Of a stretch of 64,000 nucleotides of DNA, positions 56,371-64,000 are shown piece by piece. How positions within the stretch are numbered: the stretch's first letter is position 1; the number at the start of each line of letters is the position of its first letter. Under the pieces are notes generated by a model that saw only the letters and a program-made list of their open reading frames with translations, did no database searches and was not told the DNA's origin. This DNA is from CAVWXT01 sp963759115 (lineage in GTDB: Bacteria > Planctomycetota > Planctomycetia > Pirellulales > Thermoguttaceae): the NCBI GenBank assembly GCA_963759115.1, contig CAVWXT010000001.1:1240001-1304000 (forward strand), given 5' to 3'. A program made the translations under genes and the position numbers.

Positions 56371-57495
56371 TTACCACGCCCCGGACGTCCGAATAGCGGT
56401 CGAGGAGACGTCTTCGCGGAAGACTTCCTGCGGCACGTCGCAGCAGAGCGCGCGAAGCCCGTCGGGCAGGTCGAGGTCGGCCAGGCGGACGAAGCCGACG
56501 CCCAGGTTGCGGCCGAAGACCAGGAAGCGGCAGCCCCGGCTGGCGATCCGGTCCACGGCGCGCTGGCACGCCGCCGGGTCGCCGCCGTAGTAGCGCGGCT
56601 CGGCGATCCGCCGCAAGGTATCGATCCCCACGACGAACGTCGCCCCGGGAAACAACCGCGATTTCTCCTCGAAGGTCGCCACCCGCGTGAGATAGACGGT
56701 TTCGCCCGCCGAAAACTGCCCGAGCCGCCGCTCGATTTCAATATAATCCAGGGGCGGCTTGTCGACGTTGACGATCGAGATCTCCAAGGCCACCGGTTGC
56801 TGGAGAGTCTCCTGGGCGATCTGGACCATGCGGCGGTGGCCGACGTGCAAGGGATTGAACGCGCCCGAGAAAACGGCCCGGGGCGATGCGCCCGCCGAGC
56901 CCACGCGAACGGTGTCGACCTGGCCCAAGAGCAGGTCTCGCCAGGGCTGCGGCGCGTGCGTGCGCAACTCTTGCACCAGCTCGCCTTCCAGCAGATCGAG
57001 ATTCAGCCGTTGCGGCACGCCGCAGGCCTCAGCCACGACGTTCATCAGTAATCGACCCGAGAGCCGCTCTTCCTCCGCGCGGGTGCGGCGGTCCTTGTGC
57101 AGTTCCAGCGACCAGGCGGCGGTCAGGGCGGCCGTTTGCAACGCGGCATGGACGCGGTGCGGGCCGCGCTTCGGCCGGTCGGTAGCCAGGCTGGCCGTGC
57201 ATGCGATACCGGCCGGCGTGGCCCCCGGTTCGTCATACTGTCGGGCACGCCCAAAGGCGACCATGGCCATCGCCCGGGCGGTAGCGGCCGAGCAGGACTC
57301 GTCGGGCCGGCTGCCCAGCCAGGCCGCCAATGCGGTGGCCGAATAGGGGACGATGGCCTCCAGAAGGGTCCGCGAACCGCCGGGCACTTCCAGCAAGTCG
57401 GCGATGGCCCGGCTGCCACCGCCGGAGGCCGCAAGCACCACCCGCGTGGGCGAATCGTGGATCTGCTGCGCGAGTTGTTCGGTGGAGAGAAGCAT
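56371..57495 (-). CDS. CinA-like (NMN deamidase) / NadD-like nucleotidyltransferase fusion
   Basis: A 374-residue protein with two domains. Residues about 1-165 match the CinA C-terminal domain (VVLAASGGGSRAIADLLEVP; IVPYSATALAAWLGS), which in bacteria deamidates nicotinamide mononucleotide. Residues about 205-374 match a nicotinate-nucleotide adenylyltransferase-type fold: AVFSGAFNPLHVGHRRMVQI (HxGH motif, 211-220), IEISIVNVDKPPL-like ALEISIVNVDKPPLDYIEIE, FVVGIDTLRRI and SSTAIR (364-369). Together they could deamidate NMN to NaMN and adenylate it, two consecutive NAD-salvage steps. A similar domain order is known in plant proteins. The activity is inferred from the domains. Confidence 0.85.
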   Translation of the reverse strand: MLLSTEQLAQQIHDSPTRVVLAASGGGSRAIADLLEVPGGSRTLLEAIVPYSATALAAWLGSRPDESCSAATARAMAMVAFGRARQYDEPGATPAGIACTASLATDRPKRGPHRVHAALQTAALTAAWSLELHKDRRTRAEEERLSGRLLMNVVAEACGVPQRLNLDLLEGELVQELRTHAPQPWRDLLLGQVDTVRVGSAGASPRAVFSGAFNPLHVGHRRMVQIAQETLQQPVALEISIVNVDKPPLDYIEIERRLGQFSAGETVYLTRVATFEEKSRLFPGATFVVGIDTLRRIAEPRYYGGDPAACQRAVDRIASRGCRFLVFGRNLGVGFVRLADLDLPDGLRALCCDVPQEVFREDVSSTAIRTSGAW

Positions 57496-57569
57496 GGCGG
57501 CTCCACCGAGCAGTGTAACGGGCGGCCGGCTTTGGGGGAAGGCAGGGCCAGCCGCTGACGAGATTTACC

Positions 57570-59237
57570 GGCTCTTCCGGTTCTGGGTGCGAACGCCGCA
57601 CAAACCCGAGGCTCAACAATAGCGGCCGTTATACTACGCGCGACGGTTGCTTGAACGCCCCAGGCACGTAATTCTCGCCATATTAGCCCCCCCCACAAGA
57701 ATATAGTGCAACAGGGATTGCGAGCGTAAGTGCTTGTCCGGGAACATGTTCCGCCGCCTCCTCCCTGCGGGCGCCGATTTCGCGAGTTGGGAAGGTTGCT
57801 GTTGGCCCGAGGTCGCCCGCGGCGTTACCTTGCTCAAGCGGCGGCGGTCGGACCAACGCGGTTGTTGCCTTCGCCCCGTCGCAGAAGACACCGCCAACCA
57901 AGGAGGCCACGGATGGCTCAGGTCGAGGTCAAAGTGAAGTTGGATTTGCCGCCGGGTGTGGAACTGTTGGGATACGAGCGCTCGCGCGACGGGCACGGCT
58001 TCGAGGTCAAGTTCCCCCTGCCCGACTCTTGCCGTTGTGAGCAGTGCGGCCACGAAGAGCCGTCCACCTACGAGTACAAGAACACCGTCTATGTGGTCCG
58101 CGACCTGGACCTGTGGGGTCAGCCGAGCTTCCTGATCTTCCAGCCTTGCTTCCATCGTTGCTCGCGCTGTGGGCATCGCCAGGAGCATTTCGCCCCCTTC
58201 AAGCGGAAGAAGGTGCTGTACACGTACCGCTTCGAGGAATACGTGCTGCGGATGCTCATCGGCAGCAACGAAGAAGAGGTGGCCGCGCGGCTGGGCATCT
58301 CGGCGGAGACCGTGGAACTGATCGTCGAGAACCAGTTGAAGGACAACAAGCGGATCGACCCGGCACGGGTCATCAAGCACGTGGGCATGGACGAAATCAG
58401 CCTCAAGAAGCGGCACAAGTTGTACGTGACGGTGATGACGGACTTGACCGACCCGGAGTCGCCGAAGGTGCTGGCGGTGGCCCGCGGGCGCGACACGGCA
58501 GCGGCCCTCGAATGCCTGGGGAAATTGACGCCCGAGCAGCGCGCCGCGGTGGAAACGCACCGCGTGGACATGGGGAAGGTCTACGGCCCGGTCTGCAACG
58601 AGCAACTTCGCAACAGCCGGTTGGTGGTGGACCGGTTCCACGTGGCCAAGCAGTTCAACGAGGTGGTGGATGAGTTGCGAAAAAAAAAGCACGCGGAAGC
58701 ACAAGGCCCAGTTGTCCAAAGCCGAGCAGAAACGGTTCCGCTCGCTGATGTGGGAGTTCCGCCGCGACCCGAAGGATCTGAAGCCCGAAGAGCGCGAGGC
58801 CTTGGAGGAGTTGTTCGCCAGGTTGCCCGCGTTGAAGGACGTGTATGACGTGCGGGTGCGGTTCAAGGAGATCTTCGATACAGCGCCGGACCGCGCCACG
58901 GCCGAACAGCAGTTGGCCGAACTCCGCGCGCGGACCGAAGCGCTGGGGCTGGACTTCGCCAAGTTCTGGACAACCTACGACAACTGGAAGACGGGCATCC
59001 TGAACTACTTCGACGGGCGGTACACCAGCGCGGCGGTTGAAGGTATCAACAACAAGGCCCGCGTCATCACCAAACGCTGCTACGGCGTGAAGTCAGCCGA
59101 CACGCTCTGGAACCGGCTGCTCCTGGACTTGAACCGGGCGTCGGAAGCCGCCGGGCGGACCATCGCCGAGCTACGCGAGATCGTCCGTGGCCTGAAGGCT
59201 GAATTTCTCGCGTTCTGCACCTAAAACCGGAAGAGCC
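57570..59237 (+). mobile_element. ISL3-family insertion sequence, 1,668 bp, with perfect 8-bp target duplication
   Basis: The left end GGCTCTTCCGGTTCTGGGTG (57570) matches the reverse complement of the right end, GGCTCTTCCGGTTTTAGGTG (ending 59237), with two mismatches in 21. GATTTACC occurs at 57562-57569 and 59238-59245, the 8-base duplication typical of ISL3. It lies in the intergenic region upstream of the CinA-NadD gene. Bases 57570-57912 before the transposase gene hold no other gene. Confidence 0.92.
57913..59224 (+). CDS. ISL3 transposase, frame break at an A9 run
   Basis: The start at 57913 has AGGAGG six bases upstream. The zinc-ribbon N-domain has CRCEQCGHEEPSTYEYKN and HRCSRCGHRQEHFAP. 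HTH: SNEEEVAARLGISAETVELI. The DDE domain starts VGMDEISLKKRHKLYVTVMT and has LVVDRFHVAKQFNEVVDELR. At the A9 run (58680-58688) the frame must move forward one base (or lose one A) to continue STRKHKAQLSKAEQKRFRSL. The C-terminal part ends with YTSAAVEGINNKARVITKRC. Everything else is intact, so the element may be active if the run slips or if the run length is a sequencing error. Confidence 0.9.
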
Positions 59238-59317
59238 GATTTACCTCCGTCCGGGTAGCGCTATTAGTCGACTGAGCGTGCCCGTAGAAACCGAACATCA
59301 CGGCCATTGCCGGGTCT

Positions 59318-60805
59318 CTAGCGTTTTTCTCCCTCGCGGACAAACTGGATTTCATAGCGAAGGGGGGTGATGGGTGCAGGCGGCGACTTCAGGATGGCCG
59401 TGTTCGTTCCCGTCCGCTCGTAAAGGAAGGGCTCGTCGCGAAATGGGTCCAGCGGGATGGGCACCTCGGTGATGTCGCTCAGGCTATCCGGCAACCGGCC
59501 ATCGTGTGCAGCCCCGTAGAGCCGAATCGCTTCGAGAACCTGCAAAGCGGCGAGATTCCGATCAATGCGTGTCTGGGCATTCTTCGCCGCCAGAAGAGCC
59601 CGCAGTGTACTCGTCGAGAACAACGGAATGACTTCGCGATTGCTCATCGCTTGGCTGCCGACTTGCTCCATCCTCTTGCGCACCTGCGGATAAGGCATGA
59701 AGAAGTATTTGAACATGTCATTGCGGAGCTCCTCGTATGTCTGCTGAGAATAGAGGAGAATGGCCTGCGGAACGGACATGGCTTCCACGTCAGCGGCGGA
59801 TCGTCCGTGGGCAATCAAGTATCTCCTGGCGTCAGGGCATCGATCTTGAACGTTCTGCATGATGCGGCTTCGGTCGGTTTCCGGGGCGTCGCGTCCTTTT
59901 TCCTGCTGCTGAGAAGCGAGCCCGTACGCAGTCTTCACGGGCGACTCTCGCAATGCTCGGTCGATGGCCTGTTGCAGGAGTCGCTCCCAGCTTTCCGGTG
60001 AGTAGTTCTTCTTGTCCAAGTCTCGAAGGTCGGGGAACGAATAAAAGAATCCGTCCATTTCTCCTTCCCAACCGGGCCGAAAATCAATCAATGGCCGCGG
60101 TAGTGTAGCAACGGCCCAATAGAGGTTCGGAGCATCGGGTTGCTGGATGAAGTCTTCCACTTGCCTGGACATCACACCGCTGATCGCCGTTCCCACGAGG
60201 CATTGAATCACGGTGGGGCCATGGGCTGCGTGCCGCGCTAAGGCGTAACCGGTCTGGAACGTGCGGATCGCCTCGTCATACTTTCCGTCGAGAATCTCAA
60301 GTCGTACCCGCACGCTGAGAATCCTCGCCAGATTGCGGGACAACTCGAGGCGGGGCCGGAACACGGACAGGAAATCGGGGTGGTCGCGAAGCGTGACCTC
60401 CCAGTCGCAGGAATCACATCGAGCGGCAAGTTCGAGTTGCTCGGAGAGATCGTTGGACTCAGTCAGCCAAGCGTATTTCTTATCGCGGAGGCTCGGGTCC
60501 GCCCGAAGCTTCGCCAAGGGCATCTCGTCCCACTCGGCATACTTGTCCCAGTCCCAGCCGTTGGCCTTTGACGTGTATCGATCAATGGGCACCATGCCGT
60601 ACTGAAGCACGGCGTTCCCCGGCCTGCGATCCCGAAGCGGCGGCAGCAACTGATACTTCAGCGCCGGACGCGGCTCGGCCGCCGGATGCAAGACAACCTT
60701 GGTTGTCCAATCTTTGTACACGTCTTCGTCGTCCGCTCGCCCGAAAGACGCCAGCATGGCGAAGGCCACGCCTGCCACCGCGAGCATTCCCATAGCCCGT
60801 CTCAT
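59318..60805 (-). CDS. Secreted planctomycete protein of unknown function, third gene of the sigma operon
   Basis: A 495-residue protein with signal peptide MRRAMGMLAVAGVAFAMLAS. It is helical overall (LELSRNLARILSVRVRLEIL; YDEAIRTFQTGYALARHAAH) with a Cys pair AARCDSCDWEVTL. It ends with a domain NAQTRIDRNLAALQVLEAIR and GRLPDSLSDITEVPIPLDPF, a pattern that resembles the pseudopilin-like C-terminal segments of many planctomycete secreted proteins. Its ATG overlaps the stop of the preceding gene (ATGA) and AAGGA lies eight bases upstream, so it belongs to the sigma operon. Function unknown. Confidence 0.75.
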   Translation of the reverse strand: MRRAMGMLAVAGVAFAMLASFGRADDEDVYKDWTTKVVLHPAAEPRPALKYQLLPPLRDRRPGNAVLQYGMVPIDRYTSKANGWDWDKYAEWDEMPLAKLRADPSLRDKKYAWLTESNDLSEQLELAARCDSCDWEVTLRDHPDFLSVFRPRLELSRNLARILSVRVRLEILDGKYDEAIRTFQTGYALARHAAHGPTVIQCLVGTAISGVMSRQVEDFIQQPDAPNLYWAVATLPRPLIDFRPGWEGEMDGFFYSFPDLRDLDKKNYSPESWERLLQQAIDRALRESPVKTAYGLASQQQEKGRDAPETDRSRIMQNVQDRCPDARRYLIAHGRSAADVEAMSVPQAILLYSQQTYEELRNDMFKYFFMPYPQVRKRMEQVGSQAMSNREVIPLFSTSTLRALLAAKNAQTRIDRNLAALQVLEAIRLYGAAHDGRLPDSLSDITEVPIPLDPFRDEPFLYERTGTNTAILKSPPAPITPLRYEIQFVREGEKR

Positions 60806-61455
60806 GACCTATTTTCCTTTCGATTTGATGGTTGAGATTTCAAAGCGGGAGCGAAACCGCGGTCGATGTCCAATTCACGCTGAAGACTCGGCAACCTCTC
60901 GTAGCTCTCGTACGGTCCGCCCCCCGTTCCCGCACCGACGGCCGGTGCGGAATCGTTGCCCGCGAACGAATTGCCCCGCGGCAACAGTTCGTCGAGCAAT
61001 TCGATGTCGGCCGGCTTCCGGCTCCGCTCGGCGTCAGCCAGCCAACGCCGTAAGAGAGCACGATAGGATGCGTATGCCAGGCCGCCGCGAATATCCGCGC
61101 CGGCGTCGCCGGCCTTTGTTTCCGTTGCCGGGGCAGGGCCGGTTGCGATGGGCCCCATCCCACGGCCCGTCAACTGCGGCCCGCGTTGCGCTAAGAGCAT
61201 GACCAGCAGGATCGCGGTGACGGAGGTCATCGCCGCCAGAGAGGCGGCCAGAAAACGCCTGCCGCCGAAGAACGCCCCCCCATTACAATGGGGGGGCGTT
61301 AGGGGACGGCACGAACTTTCTACGAGCCGATCCAAGGACGCCCGCCCTGCCAGAAACATCAACCAATCGCGCTGAACGTTGCTGGCCGCGGGCGTCAAAC
61401 TGCCCAGCATCGCCTCGACCGCCGCCAATTCTTCGTTCATTCGTTCTTCGGACAT
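60802..61455 (-). CDS. Single-pass membrane protein, possible anti-sigma factor
   Basis: A 217-residue protein whose start lies inside the sigma-factor gene (19-base overlap). The N-terminal cytoplasmic part MSEERMNEELAAVEAMLGSL with APASNVQRDWLMFLAGRASL-like helices and one transmembrane segment (LAASLAAMTSVTAILLVMLL, about residues 70-89) fit an anti-sigma topology. The outer part is Gly/Ala-rich. No classical zinc-binding anti-sigma motif (HxxxCxxC) is seen. Residues about 52-61 are encoded by a 30-base perfect palindrome at 61271-61300. Cotranscription with the sigma gene makes anti-sigma function plausible but not proven. Confidence 0.65.
   Translation of the reverse strand: MSEERMNEELAAVEAMLGSLTPAASNVQRDWLMFLAGRASLDRLVESSCRPLTPPHCNGGAFFGGRRFLAASLAAMTSVTAILLVMLLAQRGPQLTGRGMGPIATGPAPATETKAGDAGADIRGGLAYASYRALLRRWLADAERSRKPADIELLDELLPRGNSFAGNDSAPAVGAGTGGGPYESYERLPSLQRELDIDRGFAPALKSQPSNRKENRS
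61271..61300. repeat. 30-bp palindrome inside the putative anti-sigma gene
   Basis: Arms AACGCCCCCCCATT and AATGGGGGGGCGTT separated by two bases. It is in frame and encodes TPPHCNGGAFF-like residues next to the transmembrane helix. Confidence 0.8.
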
Positions 61456-61958
61456 GGTATCCTCAATTTCTGTCGCACGGCCGACAAGCCCGCTTCGTAG
61501 CGCCGGTGGGCCGCACTATCCGAAACGCCCACCAGTTGGCCGATCTCTTGAAACGACAATCCGCCCCAAATCCGGGCCACTACCACTTCGCGCTGTTCGA
61601 GGGGCAGCAATTCCAGGGCGGCGGTTGCCGTGCCGGCGTCGATCAACTCGGCCGCCGACCGCTCGAACCACGCCGGCCGGCTGCCCGCGGCTTCCGTCTC
61701 GTGGCGTTTCCGCCGGCCGGCCGACCGCGAAGCACTGATCGCCTTGTTGCGAACCACCCGATAGAGCCACGCCACCAAGTCGTCAGGTGCGCGGGGCTGC
61801 CGCACCAGTTCAATCAGGGCCTCTTGGACAACGTCCTCCGCACAGTCGCACAATTGCCGGGCGTAAAGCTCCAACGCCGCGGTGTGCCCATCGAACAGGC
61901 GTCCGAGAAGCTCGGGCCCAACGGTGCGGTTCGCGCTGGAATCGTCCCCTTTCACCAT
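61437..61958 (-). CDS. ECF-type RNA polymerase sigma factor
   Basis: A 173-residue sigma-70-family protein of ECF type. Region 2: LYARQLCDCAEDVVQEALIE and DDLVAWLYRVVRNKAISASR. Region 4: LELLPLEQREVVVARIWGGL, SFQEIGQLVGVSDSAAHRRY and EAGLSAVRQKL, a complete helix-turn-helix. It directs transcription of a probably small regulon, likely including its own operon. It is followed by an overlapping membrane-protein gene and then a secreted-protein gene, an arrangement common in planctomycetes. Confidence 0.9.
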   Translation of the reverse strand: MVKGDDSSANRTVGPELLGRLFDGHTAALELYARQLCDCAEDVVQEALIELVRQPRAPDDLVAWLYRVVRNKAISASRSAGRRKRHETEAAGSRPAWFERSAAELIDAGTATAALELLPLEQREVVVARIWGGLSFQEIGQLVGVSDSAAHRRYEAGLSAVRQKLRIPCPKNE

Positions 61959-62001
61959 AGAAGAGACGCCGGCCGGGGCGATCTATCCCGCGGAATACGG
62001 C

Positions 62002-62084
62002 ACAAAGCCGCGACCGGTGGTCGCGCTTATGCCGCGCCGCCATCGGTCACGCTATCGGGCGCGACCACCGGTCGCGGCTTTATT
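62002..62084. repeat. Palindromic element with GCGACCACCGGTCGCGGC arms
   Basis: Arms ACAAAGCCGCGACCGGTGGT and ACCACCGGTCGCGGCTTTAT (each itself a hairpin) flank about 32 bases. The right arm starts at the stop codon of the larA-like gene and could act as its terminator. One arm of the same family forms the last codons of pabA at about 20606-20630. Confidence 0.8.
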
Positions 62085-63432
62085 TTAGCCGGCCGCGATA
62101 CGCCCAAAGCCCGAGGGCCGGATTGCCGACGTAGAAAATCCGCTCGCCGTCGGGCAGCACGTTCCAGCCCTCGCGCAACACCTTCGGGTCGTAGCGGCGG
62201 AGCATCGGCTCCAACTCGGCATAGCGATAGCCGACCGATTCGATCTCCTGCCGGCTGAGCTTGCCGGGGCAATAGGTGATCGTGAATCGCCCTTCGGAGG
62301 AGCCGTGGATGAGGTGGGCGGCCGCCGAGAGGTTCTTGGGCAGGTCCTCGGTCTGCTCGACAAATCGCATCACTTCCGGCGTGGTGCGATAGCCATATTT
62401 GCGGATCAGCCGGTCGATCTCCTTGTCCTCGCCGAAGGTAGACACGCCGGGGGCCAACACGATCAACTCGCCGGCGTCGGCGATGGCCATCCGCGTGCGA
62501 TAGACGGCCTTGTTGCCCAGCCAGGTGCTGTGGAACTCGTCGGGATCGAGGTAGACGACGACCTTCTTGGGGGCCTCGTCCAACACAGTGAAGTTGACCT
62601 TGACGGAAAGGGCCGCCGCCTTTTCAAAACACTCCACGTCGTCGCCGATGAACAGGCCGCGCACGGCCAACGGCGAAACGGCGACCGGCTCCGGGTCGTG
62701 AGTCACCGGTCCGGGCGAATTGTTGTAAGGCGAGACGCCGCTGCGCATCTCGGCCGGGCTGCGCGGCCCGATGACGGTCAGCACGAAGACCAGCGGCAGG
62801 TGACGGGTGAAATGGTCCTGGGCGTAGTTGAGGATGCGTCGCAGCGGCGTATCGGCCCGGCCCATCATCCGCTCCATGCCGTAGGCGGCGCCGATGAAGT
62901 GGCTCTCGTTGATGCCGGCCACCCCGCCCGTGCCGACAAACACGTTCTTGTTGTAGTTGGCCATGCCGATCACCTCGTGGGGCACGACCTGGCCGATCGA
63001 GAGGATCAGGTCGTGGCCGCCCTCCCACACCAGACGGTCGACTTGCGCCGGCCACGGCTTGCGCCAGATGCCTTCGGTCGCTTCGGTGACGAACGCGGCC
63101 GGGACCTCGCCCACGGTCACGACGTCGCGGCGCCAGTCGTGGACGCGCACGAGCCGCTTGGGCAGCGTGGGAAACATGCGGTCGAGTTGCCAGTCGGGCA
63201 TGGCGTGGTGCGTGCCCAGGGCCGGCATGACGTCCACCAGCCGATCGCCGAAATACTCGTACGCGAGGCAGGTCAGCGGCCCGGCCATGCTGTTGGCGCG
63301 GGTGAAATCGGGCGGCAGCGCCAGCACCTTGCGGCGCGGCTCCAATTTCTGAAATGTCTGGACCAGGGCCGCACGGAGATTCTCATGGCTCAAATCCGTT
63401 TGGGGTGAGCCTTCAGCGTAGTAAGTCGTCAT
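62080..63432 (-). CDS. LarA-family (DUF2088) nickel-pincer-type racemase/epimerase homologue
   Basis: A 450-residue protein; the start at 63432 (MTTYYAEGSPQTDLSHENLR) matches the beginning of LarA-like proteins. The N-domain has KVLALPPDFTRANSMAGPLT, where the DFTR motif is the lactate racemase-family signature, and VMPALGTHHAMPDWQ with the His pair at the substrate site. Later LSIGQVVPHEVIGMANYNKN and FVGTGGVAGINESHFIGAAY are conserved. LarA homologues use a nickel-pincer nucleotide to racemise or epimerise alpha-hydroxy acids; this subgroup's substrate is unknown. No larB/larC/larE are visible in the window. Confidence 0.85.
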   Translation of the reverse strand: MTTYYAEGSPQTDLSHENLRAALVQTFQKLEPRRKVLALPPDFTRANSMAGPLTCLAYEYFGDRLVDVMPALGTHHAMPDWQLDRMFPTLPKRLVRVHDWRRDVVTVGEVPAAFVTEATEGIWRKPWPAQVDRLVWEGGHDLILSIGQVVPHEVIGMANYNKNVFVGTGGVAGINESHFIGAAYGMERMMGRADTPLRRILNYAQDHFTRHLPLVFVLTVIGPRSPAEMRSGVSPYNNSPGPVTHDPEPVAVSPLAVRGLFIGDDVECFEKAAALSVKVNFTVLDEAPKKVVVYLDPDEFHSTWLGNKAVYRTRMAIADAGELIVLAPGVSTFGEDKEIDRLIRKYGYRTTPEVMRFVEQTEDLPKNLSAAAHLIHGSSEGRFTITYCPGKLSRQEIESVGYRYAELEPMLRRYDPKVLREGWNVLPDGERIFYVGNPALGLWAYRGRLK

Positions 63433-63627
63433 GAAGTTCGCAGCGGAGAGGGGCGATCGAAGGGCTGCCGGTTCGGCGAGCCATCTCAACTCAGCATACC
63501 ACTATTAGTGCACAAAGGCCACCCGTTTAGACAGCGGGCTTGCCTGCCGCGATTCGGGGGGGACGCCTGCCAGGAAATCGCGACCGGCGTATAATGAAGT
63601 GTTGCCCACGCCTCGGACCACGCCTTC

Positions 63628-64000
63628 ATGCAACGCCCCGAAGTCCTCACTTGGCTCCGCGAAACCGACCCCGTCCGGCTTGCCGACCTCTGGCGGTTGG
63701 CGGACCGGGTGCGGCAGGAGAACGTCGGCGGCGAGGTCCACCTGCGCGGGCTGGTGGAAATATCGAACTATTGCGTGCGGCTATGCGGCTACTGCGGCCT
63801 GCGGGCGGGCAACAACAGCCTGGAGCGGTATCGCCTTTCGGACGACGAGGTCATGGCCTGCGTCCGGAAGGCCGTCGAGTTCGGCTACGGCACGGTCGTG
63901 CTCCAATCGGGCGAGGACCCGGAACTGACCTGCGGCCGGATAGCCAACCTCGTGCGGCGGATCAAGAGCGAGAGCCCGCTGGCCGTCACCCTAAGCCTGG
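63628..64000 (+). CDS. hydE: [FeFe]-hydrogenase maturation radical SAM protein HydE (5' part, cut by window end)
   Basis: Radical SAM enzyme of the biotin-synthase-like group. The start at 63628 gives MQRPEVLTWLRETDPVRLAD. The cluster motif is VEISNYCVRLCGYCGLRAGN (Cys 49, 53, 56), then YRLSDDEVMACVRKAVEFGY and VVLQSGEDPEL, the typical HydE order. HydE helps build the diiron subcluster of [FeFe] hydrogenase; orphan copies also occur in genomes without hydrogenase. It is divergent from the larA-like gene. Only about 124 residues are inside the window. Close alternatives are BioB- or PylB-type enzymes. Confidence 0.8.
   Translation, partial: MQRPEVLTWLRETDPVRLADLWRLADRVRQENVGGEVHLRGLVEISNYCVRLCGYCGLRAGNNSLERYRLSDDEVMACVRKAVEFGYGTVVLQSGEDPELTCGRIANLVRRIKSESPLAVTLSL

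Noticed and set aside
1..64000. tRNA, rRNA, tmRNA or an origin of replication
   Set aside because: No cloverleaf-like sequence with T-loop consensus, ribosomal RNA core sequence or DnaA-box cluster was noticed on either strand by eye. A covariance-model search would be decisive.

Overview
The window looks like a chromosomal segment from a planctomycete, probably of the Pirellulales type. It is GC-rich and gene-dense. It carries a hopanoid squalene-synthesis operon (hpnC-hpnD-hpnE), a giant surface protein with the planctomycete-style N-terminal 'LEPLEDRRLLSG' signature, a PEP-CTERM metalloprotease, Tat-exported sugar-active enzymes, an ECF sigma operon with a secreted partner, and many short palindromic repeats. 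The order-level placement is inference. Many otherwise good genes are broken by single-base frameshifts, so the source is either an imperfect (long-read or metagenome) assembly or a decaying region. I mark each break and, where the two halves clearly belong together, annotate one gene.

Layout. 1-4.0 kb: a frameshifted methyltransferase, small membrane and secreted proteins, a Dabb-domain protein and ftsH. 4.07-5.58 kb: a complete ISNCY/IS1202-like element whose ends and 17-bp target duplication can be read exactly. 6.2-12.3 kb: a GDSL-lipase/beta-helix surface protein of about 2,000 residues with three frame breaks. 12.6-14.7 kb: a Tat-exported clan-A glycoside hydrolase. 15.0-20.6 kb: hpnC-hpnD-hpnE followed by pabB-pabA, with near-zero gene spacing inside each set and palindromic elements inserted in frame in hpnD, hpnE and pabB. 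20.6-24.9 kb, minus strand: a GT4 glycosyltransferase, a DUF4160/DUF2442/membrane trio, dapA and pdxJ. 25.2-27.3 kb: a DUF3696-type ATPase coupled to an unknown 167-residue partner. 27.6-34.0 kb: low-complexity secreted proteins, a cupin, an Rmf-like peptide and a DUF5677-like protein. 34.2-39.0 kb: an accessory patch with an unknown winged-helix protein, an ISL3 element sitting in a PIN-like gene, and an IS4/IS1634 transposase. 39.4-46.9 kb: metalloprotease, compact CtaA, GH28, nitrilase and a double esterase.

The most interesting locus is at 48.9-50.8 kb on the minus strand. A cobalamin riboswitch with its own intrinsic terminator is followed by a 34-codon peptide gene (cbpA-like) and an overlapping SPASM radical SAM peptide maturase (cbpB-like). 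This is a RiPP-type precursor/maturase pair apparently switched by vitamin B12. 50.9-54.7 kb: an ISKra4-type transposase, broken hypotheticals, an aldo/keto reductase-like protein and an amidohydrolase stub. 54.7-57.5 kb: a GH30 glycosidase and a CinA-NadD fusion protein. 57.57-59.24 kb: a second ISL3 element with a perfect 8-bp target duplication. 59.3-62.0 kb: an ECF sigma / membrane protein / secreted protein operon. 62.1 kb to the end: a LarA-family protein and, divergently, the start of hydE.

How the genes fit together: hpnC/D/E convert farnesyl diphosphate to squalene for hopanoids. pabB/pabA feed folate, dapA feeds lysine and peptidoglycan precursors, and pdxJ makes vitamin B6. The secreted hydrolases (GH28, GH30, CE15-like esterase, clan-A GH) suggest growth on plant or algal polysaccharides.
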